Assembly (NCBI GenBank): GCA_030626465.1
Contig: DAOUOU010000139.1
Span: forward strand, 1 to 7,438
Reading direction: 5' to 3'
Source: Bacteroidales bacterium
GTDB taxonomy: Bacteria; Bacteroidota; Bacteroidia; Bacteroidales; UBA10428
Length of the DNA stretch: 7,438 nt
Shown one piece after another: positions 1 to 6,076 of the stretch (positions within the stretch are counted from its first letter, which is position 1; each line of letters begins with the position of its first letter). The notes below the pieces were generated by a model, which saw nothing but the letters and a program-made list of their open reading frames with translations, was not told the DNA's origin and made no database searches. A program made the translations under genes and the position numbers.

Positions 1-860
1 GGTGTAATAAAAATCTTTTCTTTGTTTTTAATAGTCAAAAGAGGATTTTCAGACTGAACAGGCTCATGGCTCAGAACATCCACTCCTGCCCCGGCAATGA
101 AACCATTATCAATTGCGTCTGCCAGCGCTTTTTCATTGACAATGCCACCACGTGCCATATTCAAAAGAAAGGCTGTAGATTTCATCATTCTTAGCTGGCG
201 GGCATCCAGCAGATTACTGGTTTTTTCGTTCAATGAACAATGAACCGAGATCACATCAGAAGTACTTAAAAGATCGTATAGTGAAAGATGTAAGTATTTG
301 TTAATAAGATTTTTACCAGAAGTGGAGTGATATACAACCTCAGAGCCAAAGCTTTCGGCCAGTTCAGCAACACGCCTTCCGATAGTACCCAATCCGATTA
401 TACCAAAGCGTTTGTTTTTCAACTCCCAAAAACTCCTGCCATGGTGGGTAAAGATCGGACTAGACAGGTATTTTCCTGATTTAACATAATCATCATAATA
501 TCGGCTCCTGTGGAGCAAATAGAACAACATGGAAAAAACAGATTGAGCTACTGACTCGGTCGAATAGCCCGCAACATTTTTTATCACAATTCCTATTTCA
601 TCCGCATATTCCAGTTCGATATTATTCGTACCGGTAGCTGCAATACAGATCAATTTCAGGTCAGGACAGGCATCCATAACCTTCCTGTCGATCACCACTT
701 TATTTGTAATAACAACATCAACTCCCTTAAGTCGCTCAATAGTCTTTTCCGGAAGAGTCAAATCATAAGCAGTATAATTTCCCAGGTTTTGAAGATGCAT
801 CAGATTTTCAACATCTCCAAGGGTTGAAGCATCAAGAAAAACAATTTTTAAAGATCTCAA
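1..860 (-). CDS. D-2-hydroxyacid dehydrogenase, 3' end cut off by window
   Basis: NAD(P)-dependent reductase of the D-isomer-specific 2-hydroxyacid dehydrogenase family, closest in feel to glycerate dehydrogenase/hydroxypyruvate reductase; it would reduce a 2-keto acid in the cytoplasm. I translated 286 codons. Visible are an N-terminal strand LKIVFLDAST (4-13), the substrate-loop motif AATGTNN (74-80), the Rossmann motif GLGTIG (156-161), the catalytic Arg in MARGG (Arg237) and the catalytic Glu in SHEP (Glu266). The frame ends at IFIT, just where the family's Pro-His with the catalytic His is expected, so about 30 residues are missing. The start is taken as TTG at 858-860: an in-frame TGA lies 8 codons upstream with no ATG between, and the first ATG (798-800) would remove the first beta strand. 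It begins 14 bp after the lysA stop and is probably cotranscribed with it. The second Rossmann strand ends YHSTSGK without the acidic residue typical of NAD users, so NADP(H) is possible. The exact substrate is not determinable. Confidence 0.9.
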   Translation of the reverse strand, partial: MRSLKIVFLDASTLGDVENLMHLQNLGNYTAYDLTLPEKTIERLKGVDVVITNKVVIDRKVMDACPDLKLICIAATGTNNIELEYADEIGIVIKNVAGYSTESVAQSVFSMLFYLLHRSRYYDDYVKSGKYLSSPIFTHHGRSFWELKNKRFGIIGLGTIGRRVAELAESFGSEVVYHSTSGKNLINKYLHLSLYDLLSTSDVISVHCSLNEKTSNLLDARQLRMMKSTAFLLNMARGGIVNEKALADAIDNGFIAGAGVDVLSHEPVQSENPLLTIKNKEKIFIT

Positions 861-874
861 AATGATAAAATTGA

Positions 875-2107
875 TTAGAATTCAATCTCCACCTGATTTC
901 TAAGGATGTCGTCAATAGTTTCCCTGCTTCTGATCAGGTAATCTTTCCCTTCATGAATCAAAACTTCAGCAGGTCTGTAGCGTGAATTGTAGTTCGATGC
1001 CATAGCAAAACAATAAGCCCCTGCATTAAAGAAAGCCAGCACATCACCCTCTGAAATCTCACTTATCTTCCTGTTCCAGCCAAAAGTGTCTGTTTCACAG
1101 ATATAACCCACAACAGTATAGATCCTTGTATTTGCCTTTGGCTTCGATACGTTCACAATATGATGATACGTATCATAAAACATTGGTCTGATCAAATGAT
1201 TCAAACCGGTATCAAGACCTGCAAATACAGTTGCCGTTGTCTGCTTTACAACATTTACCCTGGCAAAAAAGTAGCCTGCCTCACTGACCAAAAACTTGCC
1301 GGGTTCAAACATCAGAGTCAGAGACTTACCATAGTCTTTACAGAATTCTTGAAACCTCTTTACCAGCTTATTTCCAAGAGCATTGATATCAGTCTGTATA
1401 TCATCGGATTTATAAGGTACTTTAAAACCACTGCCAAAATCGATATACTCCAGATCAGGGAAGTTCTTTGCAACATCCAGCAGTATTTCTGTCCCTTTGA
1501 GAAAAACATCAACATCCAGAATATCAGAACCTGTATGCATGTGGACTCCTTCCACACGCATATTATTTGCGTCGATTACTCTCTTTAGATGAGGCATCTG
1601 GTAAATAGAAATTCCAAATTTGGAGTCGATATGTCCTGTGGAGATTTTTTCATGACCCCCACCCATAATATGAGGATTAATGCGCACACAAACAGGAATG
1701 TTATTGCCATATTCATGTCCAAATTGCTCAAGAATTGAAAGATTATCAATATTGATTCGTACGCCAAAATCAACAGCTTTCTTTATTTCATTCATCGAAA
1801 CACAGTTGGGCGTAAATATGATATTTTCCGGTTTATATCCTACTCTGAGGGCAAGTTGAACCTCCTGAATCGAAACAGCATCAATGCCAGCTCCCAGACC
1901 CATGAAAAACTTTAGAATATTTATGTTTGTCAGTGCTTTACAAGCAAAATTAATTTTAAGATTAACTCCCTTGAATGCATTGAAGAATTTCTCATATTGA
2001 TTTTTCATACGGGCAGTATCGTACACATATAAGGGAGAACCATATTTTTCGACTATGCTCAGGGCATCTACCTTGTCGATCTTGTATCGGTTGTTTACGA
2101 GCTCCAT
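875..2107 (-). CDS. lysA: Diaminopimelate decarboxylase
   Basis: PLP-dependent fold-III decarboxylase that converts meso-2,6-diaminopimelate to L-lysine and CO2, the last step of lysine synthesis. The 410-residue length is normal for the family. An alanine-racemase-like barrel (about 25-280) carries the PLP lysine in FACKALTN (Lys57), the HMHTGSD motif (His189/His191), the phosphate-binding glycine loop GSGF (225-228) and EPGK (268-271). A C-terminal beta domain has the partner-subunit Cys-Glu pair ICETD (Cys337, Glu338), the LIRP substrate motif (305-308) and the GAYCFAMASNYNSR segment with Tyr365. The family more often has GGGF and EPGR; the GSGF and EPGK forms here are, as far as I recall, normal in Bacteroidota. 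The start is ATG at 2105-2107, with no purine-rich Shine-Dalgarno site in the AT-rich leader. A good promoter lies 31 bp upstream, so lysA heads its own unit with the dehydrogenase gene behind it. Diaminopimelate specificity over related amino-acid decarboxylases is inferred from family motifs. Confidence 0.95.
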   Translation of the reverse strand: MELVNNRYKIDKVDALSIVEKYGSPLYVYDTARMKNQYEKFFNAFKGVNLKINFACKALTNINILKFFMGLGAGIDAVSIQEVQLALRVGYKPENIIFTPNCVSMNEIKKAVDFGVRINIDNLSILEQFGHEYGNNIPVCVRINPHIMGGGHEKISTGHIDSKFGISIYQMPHLKRVIDANNMRVEGVHMHTGSDILDVDVFLKGTEILLDVAKNFPDLEYIDFGSGFKVPYKSDDIQTDINALGNKLVKRFQEFCKDYGKSLTLMFEPGKFLVSEAGYFFARVNVVKQTTATVFAGLDTGLNHLIRPMFYDTYHHIVNVSKPKANTRIYTVVGYICETDTFGWNRKISEISEGDVLAFFNAGAYCFAMASNYNSRYRPAEVLIHEGKDYLIRSRETIDDILRNQVEIEF

Positions 2108-2137
2108 TTACGCTTAAGATTAATTATTTTTTTCAGT

Positions 2138-2167
2138 CAAATATACAAGAAAACAAAAAATCCTCAA
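2138..2167 (-). promoter_or_regulatory. Bacteroidota-type promoter of lysA
   Basis: On the minus strand the -7 element is TATATTTG (2138-2145), an exact match to the Bacteroidota consensus TAnnTTTG. A -33 TTG (2165-2167) lies exactly 19 bp upstream, within the known 19-21 bp spacing. Initiation would fall a few bases below 2138, giving an AT-rich leader of roughly 25 nt before the ATG. That leaves no room for a lysine riboswitch. The -33 bases sit inside the 3' arm of the preceding terminator. Confidence 0.65.
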
Positions 2168-2197
2168 CCTTACCGTATTGCCTTTTGGTTGAGGATT
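2151..2197 (-). terminator. Rho-independent terminator of pyrG-yidC
   Basis: A perfect 11-bp inverted repeat (2159-2169 with 2187-2197, core ATCCTCAACC/GGTTGAGGAT) encloses a 17-nt loop. Read on the minus strand, the 3' arm runs directly into TTTTTTGTTT (2160-2151). It begins 22 bp after the yidC stop. The opposite strand has no comparable T-run, so termination is expected only for the yidC transcript. Confidence 0.85.
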
Positions 2198-2219
2198 CAT
2201 ATGTATTTCAAATCAGTAA

Positions 2220-4127
2220 TTATCTTCTTTTTTTTATCGGTTTTTGTCCCTGTTGCTTTGCCATTAGTTGCATTCGTTGTTGAAACTTGGATTTTTTCTT
2301 TGGCTTACTTTTTCTTGATTCCAGCTTTTGTAACAGTTCATCTTCGTCAATAAACCGCTTAAAAACAAAATTTTGAGCAAAAGTAATGATGTTGGCGAGG
2401 AAATAATAATAGGTCAATCCTGCCGAAAATTTATTCAAAATAAACATAAACATGACTGGCATAACGTACATCATTGATTTCATGCCCGGCATCTGCTGGT
2501 TCGTAGTGGTAGCCTGACTGTTGAACTTCATGGAAAGAATGGTGGAAACGGTCATCAAAAGTGTAAACAAGCTTAAATGGTTACCAAAAGTATTGCTGAG
2601 AAATGGGATTGTAGCTTCCCACTCCAAAACAGAATCGTAAGTAGAAAGATCGTGTGCCCAAAGGAAGCCTTGCTGCCTCAATTCGATTGATGTTGGAAAA
2701 AAGCGAAACATAGCAAACAAAATAGGCATCTGTAAGACCATAGGCAAACAACCTCCCAGTGGACTTACCCCTACTTTTTTATAAAGCGCCATTGTAGCTT
2801 GCTGGCGTTCCATTGCTTTATCCTTGGGTATTTTTTTATTGATCTCATCAATCTGTGGTTTGAGAACTTTCATTTTTGCTGTTGACATATACGATTTGAA
2901 GGTAAGAGGCAGTAAGAAGATCTTAATGATAATGGTCATGATAAGAATAATAATACCATAGTTATTGATGTATTTATTAAGGAAATCAAATAGATTGATT
3001 ATCACAATCTGATTGATCCATTTGATAATGTTTTTTCCAACCGTAACGAGATCATGTAGTTGCTTATCACCATACTGGCTTTTAAGTAGTTTGTATTTGT
3101 TTGGACCAAAATAGAAATGCAAAGGAATAACCTGATTTTGCCCGCTTTCAAAAGGCACACCAATGCTTGATTTAAACTTTTTCAGATATCTGCTGCCTTC
3201 CGGCATCATCTCACTCTGCATCTCCGCATCCAGAAATGCATCATTGGCCATAATCACAGAGGAAAAAAACTGATCTTTGTAGGCAATCCACTCCAAACGT
3301 GTTGTAATATTCTCCTTCTGGATATCCTTTTTTGAACGAGCATTGAAAAAATCAACCTCATCCTCATAGAGTTTATAATACAAAGTAGTGTATATCAATT
3401 CGTTATCTCTGCCTTTTTCCTGTTGTGGAGAGTAGATCATCCATTCGAGATCAATTACATTGGTTCTCTGAGTGGTAAGTTGACTCATTTCACTGAATTT
3501 AATATCAAGATCAACCTGGTAGCTTCCGGGTGCCAATGTATAGCGGTATTCAACATAGCCATTATCTCCGGCTTCATATCTAAATGCGAAACTCTCCGGA
3601 TAGTCTCTTACAAGCACGGATTTCTTTTCGGAAAGCAACCTGAAAAAAAGATCGTTTGTATTGATATGCCTGTTATTCAGGTAAAAACTAATACCGAACA
3701 TACTCGAATCACTATCAAACAAAATCAAAGGAAGGGAATCATGCGTCTGATATTCTTTTAATTCAACCGAGCTTATTCTACCCCCCCTTTCAGAAATATG
3801 TAATCTGATAAGATCATTTTCAAGAACAAAAGTGCGATATTCCATTGTATCGAATGAGGAATACTCTTTAGGCCTTTCGGAAATTCCTCTCTCCTGAGCA
3901 TCAACTGTTTGTATACCAAGTGTCTCTGAGTCCTCTTTTAAAGCTTGCTCTTTCTTCTGTTGCTCTTCTATTTGTCGTGCGATTGCAGTTGAATCTTCCA
4001 CGTATTGCTGTCTTTTCAGCTCTTCTTGTTGTCTCTTCTGCTCTTCGACACTTGGTTTATTGACCAAGCTCCAGACAATAAATATCCCCGCAATAACAAG
4101 CATCCCTATAATTGTATTTCTGTCCAT
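2220..4127 (-). CDS. yidC: Membrane protein insertase YidC/Oxa1 family
   Basis: Inner-membrane insertase that inserts and folds membrane proteins alone or with SecYEG. The 635-residue length and architecture match Gram-negative YidC. An N-terminal anchor (about 5-22) is followed by a charged, Gln/Glu/Lys-rich linker (25-70, probably coiled coil), a large periplasmic beta-sandwich domain (about 90-345) and the conserved insertase core. The core has membrane segments near 371-408, 455-476, 515-533 and 552-587, a cytoplasmic helical hairpin KMKVLKPQIDEINKK (418-432) and the GVSPLGGCLPM signature (453-463). The tail (601-635) is very Lys/Arg-rich, as expected for ribosome contact. The groove position occupied by an essential Arg in E. 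coli (Arg366) appears to be Lys402 here (IIIKIFLLPLTF). ATG at 4125-4127 puts the anchor at the extreme N-terminus and is convincing. It lies 27 bp after pyrG, in the same transcription unit, and is followed by a strong terminator. Confidence 0.97.
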   Translation of the reverse strand: MDRNTIIGMLVIAGIFIVWSLVNKPSVEEQKRQQEELKRQQYVEDSTAIARQIEEQQKKEQALKEDSETLGIQTVDAQERGISERPKEYSSFDTMEYRTFVLENDLIRLHISERGGRISSVELKEYQTHDSLPLILFDSDSSMFGISFYLNNRHINTNDLFFRLLSEKKSVLVRDYPESFAFRYEAGDNGYVEYRYTLAPGSYQVDLDIKFSEMSQLTTQRTNVIDLEWMIYSPQQEKGRDNELIYTTLYYKLYEDEVDFFNARSKKDIQKENITTRLEWIAYKDQFFSSVIMANDAFLDAEMQSEMMPEGSRYLKKFKSSIGVPFESGQNQVIPLHFYFGPNKYKLLKSQYGDKQLHDLVTVGKNIIKWINQIVIINLFDFLNKYINNYGIIILIMTIIIKIFLLPLTFKSYMSTAKMKVLKPQIDEINKKIPKDKAMERQQATMALYKKVGVSPLGGCLPMVLQMPILFAMFRFFPTSIELRQQGFLWAHDLSTYDSVLEWEATIPFLSNTFGNHLSLFTLLMTVSTILSMKFNSQATTTNQQMPGMKSMMYVMPVMFMFILNKFSAGLTYYYFLANIITFAQNFVFKRFIDEDELLQKLESRKSKPKKKSKFQQRMQLMAKQQGQKPIKKRR

Positions 4128-4129
4128 TT

Positions 4130-4164
4130 TATTGTGTATGAAATTTCTATTGTGTTATGAAATT
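4130..4164. repeat. Imperfect tandem duplication across the pyrG-yidC junction
   Basis: Two copies of a 16-17 bp unit lie 18 bp apart: 4130-4145 (TATTGTGTATGAAATT) and 4148-4164 (TATTGTGTTATGAAATT). They differ only by one extra T. The copy at 4148-4164 holds the last pyrG codons and the TAA stop; the other lies in the spacer just upstream of the yidC ATG. Most of the 27-bp spacer is therefore explained as a duplicate of the pyrG 3' end. Confidence 0.8.
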
Positions 4165-5756
4165 GTAGCTTTAATGAAGTTGACAAAAAGAGGATGTGGA
4201 TTAATAACTGTACTTCTGTATTCAGGATGAAACTGAACTCCCACGAACCATTTATTTGATCTGATCTCCATTATTTCTACAAGATTGGTTTGCGGATTAA
4301 TTCCAGTTGCTATCATACCTGCTTTTTCAAATGCATGAAGGTATTTGTTATTGAATTCATATCGATGACGATGTCGTTCGGAAACCTTGTCTTTATTGTA
4401 TGCCGCAAATGTTTTCGTGTCTTTTTTGACTCTGCATGGATAAGCCCCCAAACGCATAGTTCCTCCCTTTTCTAATATTCCTTTTTGTTCTTCCATCAAG
4501 TCTATCACCGGGTAGGGAGTCTTTCTCTCCATCTCAGTAGAGTGAGCCTTTTCAAAACCAAGAACATTTCTCGCAAATTCTACAACCGCACATTGCAGGC
4601 CAAGACAAATTCCAAAAAAAGGAATATCTTTTTCCCGTGCATATTTGGCAGCAAGTATCTTTCCGTCAATTCCCCGATCTCCAAATCCCGGAGCAACCAG
4701 AATGCCCTTTATATCCTCAAAGCATTCATCCAGATTGTCTTCGAAAATCTCTTCAGAATGAACATATTTAACTTCGACAGCACAGTCATTTACTGCACCT
4801 GCATGAATAAACGACTCATTGATTGATTTATATGAATCGGCCAATTCAACATACTTACCAACCAAAGCAACCCGAACCTTGTATCTTGGTTTCTTCAGCT
4901 TTTTTAAAAACTCTTTCCAGAGCTCAAGACCAGGTTTGTTTTTTGCAGGTATATTTAATTTCTGTAGTACCGATATATCAAGTTTTTCCTTCTGCATCAA
5001 GAGGGGTACCTCATATATTGTTGATACATTTATTGATTGTATAACCGATTCAAGATTAACGTTACAAAACGATGCCACTTTCCGACGCAAATCCATATTC
5101 AATTCATGTTCGGTTCTCAGCACAAGTATGTCAGGTTGAATACCATTTTCCAGTAATTCTTTTACAGAGTGCTGCGTGGGTTTGGTCTTTAATTCACCGG
5201 TGGCTGAAAGAAAAGGTACAAGCGTTAGATGAATATAAAGTACATTGCTTGGACCTAGTTCCCATTTTAACTGGCGTACTGCTTCAATATAGGGTAAGGA
5301 TTCAATATCACCGACAGTTCCTCCGATTTCAGTGATCACCATATCAAGTTTTTGCTTTCTGCCAAGCATCAGTATCCTTCTCTTTATCTCGTCGGTAATG
5401 TGAGGAATTACCTGAACAGTTTTTCCCAAATAGTCACCTCTCCTCTCTTTGTTAATGACAGATTGGTATACACGACCGGTTGTAACGTTGTTGGCCTGTG
5501 AGGTTGATACACTAAGAAAACGCTCATAATGTCCCAGGTCAAGGTCTGTTTCTGCTCCATCTTCGGTAACATAACATTCACCATGTTCATAAGGATTAAG
5601 AGTACCCGGATCAACATTGATGTATGGATCAAGTTTCTGGATAGATACCTTAAAGCCTCTTGCTTGTAATAGTTTACCCAATGATGCTGAAATAATACCT
5701 TTCCCCAGCGAAGATGTAACACCTCCGGTAACAAATATATATTTGGTTTTCACCAA
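4155..5756 (-). CDS. pyrG: CTP synthase (glutamine-hydrolysing)
   Basis: Makes CTP from UTP with ATP and glutamine, the last step of de novo pyrimidine nucleotide synthesis. The N-terminal amidoligase domain (about 1-270) has KYIFVTGGVTSSLGKG (5-20), the nucleotide/Mg region SIQKLDPYINVDPGT (38-52), the EHGECYVTEDGAETDLD stretch (57-73) and the EIGGTVGDIES loop (143-153). The C-terminal class I glutaminase domain (about 293-533) has the oxyanion region PGFGDRG (356-362), nucleophile Cys384 in GICLGLQ, and His510/Glu512 in GVQFHPEY, so both active sites look complete. The 533-residue length is normal. No ATG precedes the conserved N-terminus back to an in-frame TAA. The start must be TTG at 5754-5756 (MVKTKYIF, matching the usual family length) or the adjoining GTG at 5751-5753; an AGG 5 nt before the GTG slightly favours the latter. 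It heads the pyrG-yidC unit. Confidence 0.97.
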   Translation of the reverse strand: MVKTKYIFVTGGVTSSLGKGIISASLGKLLQARGFKVSIQKLDPYINVDPGTLNPYEHGECYVTEDGAETDLDLGHYERFLSVSTSQANNVTTGRVYQSVINKERRGDYLGKTVQVIPHITDEIKRRILMLGRKQKLDMVITEIGGTVGDIESLPYIEAVRQLKWELGPSNVLYIHLTLVPFLSATGELKTKPTQHSVKELLENGIQPDILVLRTEHELNMDLRRKVASFCNVNLESVIQSINVSTIYEVPLLMQKEKLDISVLQKLNIPAKNKPGLELWKEFLKKLKKPRYKVRVALVGKYVELADSYKSINESFIHAGAVNDCAVEVKYVHSEEIFEDNLDECFEDIKGILVAPGFGDRGIDGKILAAKYAREKDIPFFGICLGLQCAVVEFARNVLGFEKAHSTEMERKTPYPVIDLMEEQKGILEKGGTMRLGAYPCRVKKDTKTFAAYNKDKVSERHRHRYEFNNKYLHAFEKAGMIATGINPQTNLVEIMEIRSNKWFVGVQFHPEYRSTVINPHPLFVNFIKATIS

Positions 5757-5779
5757 ACCTGATATTTTAAATGTTTGCG

Positions 5780-5787
5780 CAAAAGTA
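5780..5787 (-). promoter_or_regulatory. Possible -7 element of the pyrG promoter
   Basis: The minus strand reads TACTTTTG, an exact TAnnTTTG match, 23 bp upstream of the pyrG start codon. It would give a leader of roughly 15-20 nt. No good TTG is found 19-21 bp upstream (the sequence there is AATTCAGG), so the -33 half is weak. A perfect 10-bp palindrome TTTGCGCAAA (5774-5783) overlaps its downstream end and the expected transcription start. Confidence 0.45.
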
Positions 5788-5828
5788 AATAATTAATCCC
5801 AAAGCCTGAATTTTCTATGGTAGAAATT

Positions 5829-5863
5829 TAAAACCTCTGGTTTTGTACGTCTCAGAGGCTTTC
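5829..5863 (-). terminator. Terminator-like hairpin after the DUF349 gene
   Basis: CCTCTG (5834-5839) pairs with CAGAGG (5853-5858) around a 13-nt loop. Flanking A- and T-rich bases can extend the stem by about 3 bp past a single bulged base. On the minus strand the stem is followed by TTTTAAATTT. It lies about 220 nt after the DUF349 stop and about 45 nt before the proposed pyrG promoter, where a terminator would be expected. The short stem and short T-run keep confidence moderate. The plus strand (CTTTCT) could also be served. Confidence 0.5.
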
Positions 5864-5897
5864 TAAACAACAAGTCATTCATCAAACGAAATTGTAT

Positions 5898-6076
5898 TAC
5901 CTTAAATCCGCAGGTTACTTCGTAATGAAAAGTTGAAATGTGCGTCAGTGTTGGTGTAGCGCAGGAAAGAGTATCACAGGCGTAGCACCGGTTACGGTGA
6001 GAAACTCTGACTGAGCCTTCCCAACAATGGCGCGCAGTTCAGCTTTGTAATAGATTTAATTTGCGGATTTAAGGTA
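5898..6076. repeat. 179-bp imperfect palindrome with 15-bp terminal inverted repeats
   Basis: The ends are perfect 15-bp inverted repeats: TACCTTAAATCCGCA at 5898-5912 and its reverse complement at 6062-6076. Complementarity continues inward. 5913-5917 faces 6057-6061 and 5927-5954 faces 6021-6048 (21 of 28 Watson-Crick, ending GTTGG/CCAAC). GCGCAG (5959-5964) faces CTGAGC (6011-6016), AGAGT (5968-5972) faces ACTCT (6004-6008), and a central hairpin CACCG-GTTA-CGGTG (5986-5999) closes the structure. The whole unit can fold into one rod. It looks more GC-rich than its flanks and has no convincing reading frame. It starts one base beyond the DUF349 stop codon, so it lies in that gene's 3' untranslated region. 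If the outermost TA is taken as target duplication, the element is CCTTAAATCCGCA...TGCGGATTTAAGG, the pattern of a miniature inverted-repeat element of the IS630/mariner type. An ERIC-like intergenic repeat or a structured RNA are alternatives. Only one copy is in the window. Confidence 0.85.

Noticed and set aside
1160..1588. 142-codon plus-strand frame opposite lysA
   Set aside because: It lies entirely antisense to a gene with complete catalytic motifs, shows no recognisable domain and has no neighbouring signals. It is a shadow frame.
2108..2219. Lysine riboswitch or attenuator in front of lysA
   Set aside because: The gap is filled by a terminator for the upstream unit and a promoter. 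The remaining leader is about 25 nt of AT-rich sequence, far too short for an L-box.
4290..5335. Series of overlapping plus-strand frames of 61-113 codons opposite pyrG
   Set aside because: All are antisense to an intact, strongly conserved CTP synthase; their translations look like random sequence.
5757..5780. G-run attenuation of pyrG as known in Bacillus
   Set aside because: The predicted initial transcribed region has no G-run and there is no leader hairpin between the promoter and the start.
5945..6055. 36-codon open stretch on the minus strand inside the palindromic element
   Set aside because: It has no ATG, is bounded by stops at both ends, and its sequence is constrained by the palindrome. 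It could yield spurious peptide annotations if the element is repeated, but there is no sign of coding.
5898..6076. Reading the whole palindrome as the DUF349 terminator
   Set aside because: No T-run follows the structure on either strand, and its 179-bp length is far beyond that of an intrinsic terminator. The hairpin at 5829-5863 fits that role better.
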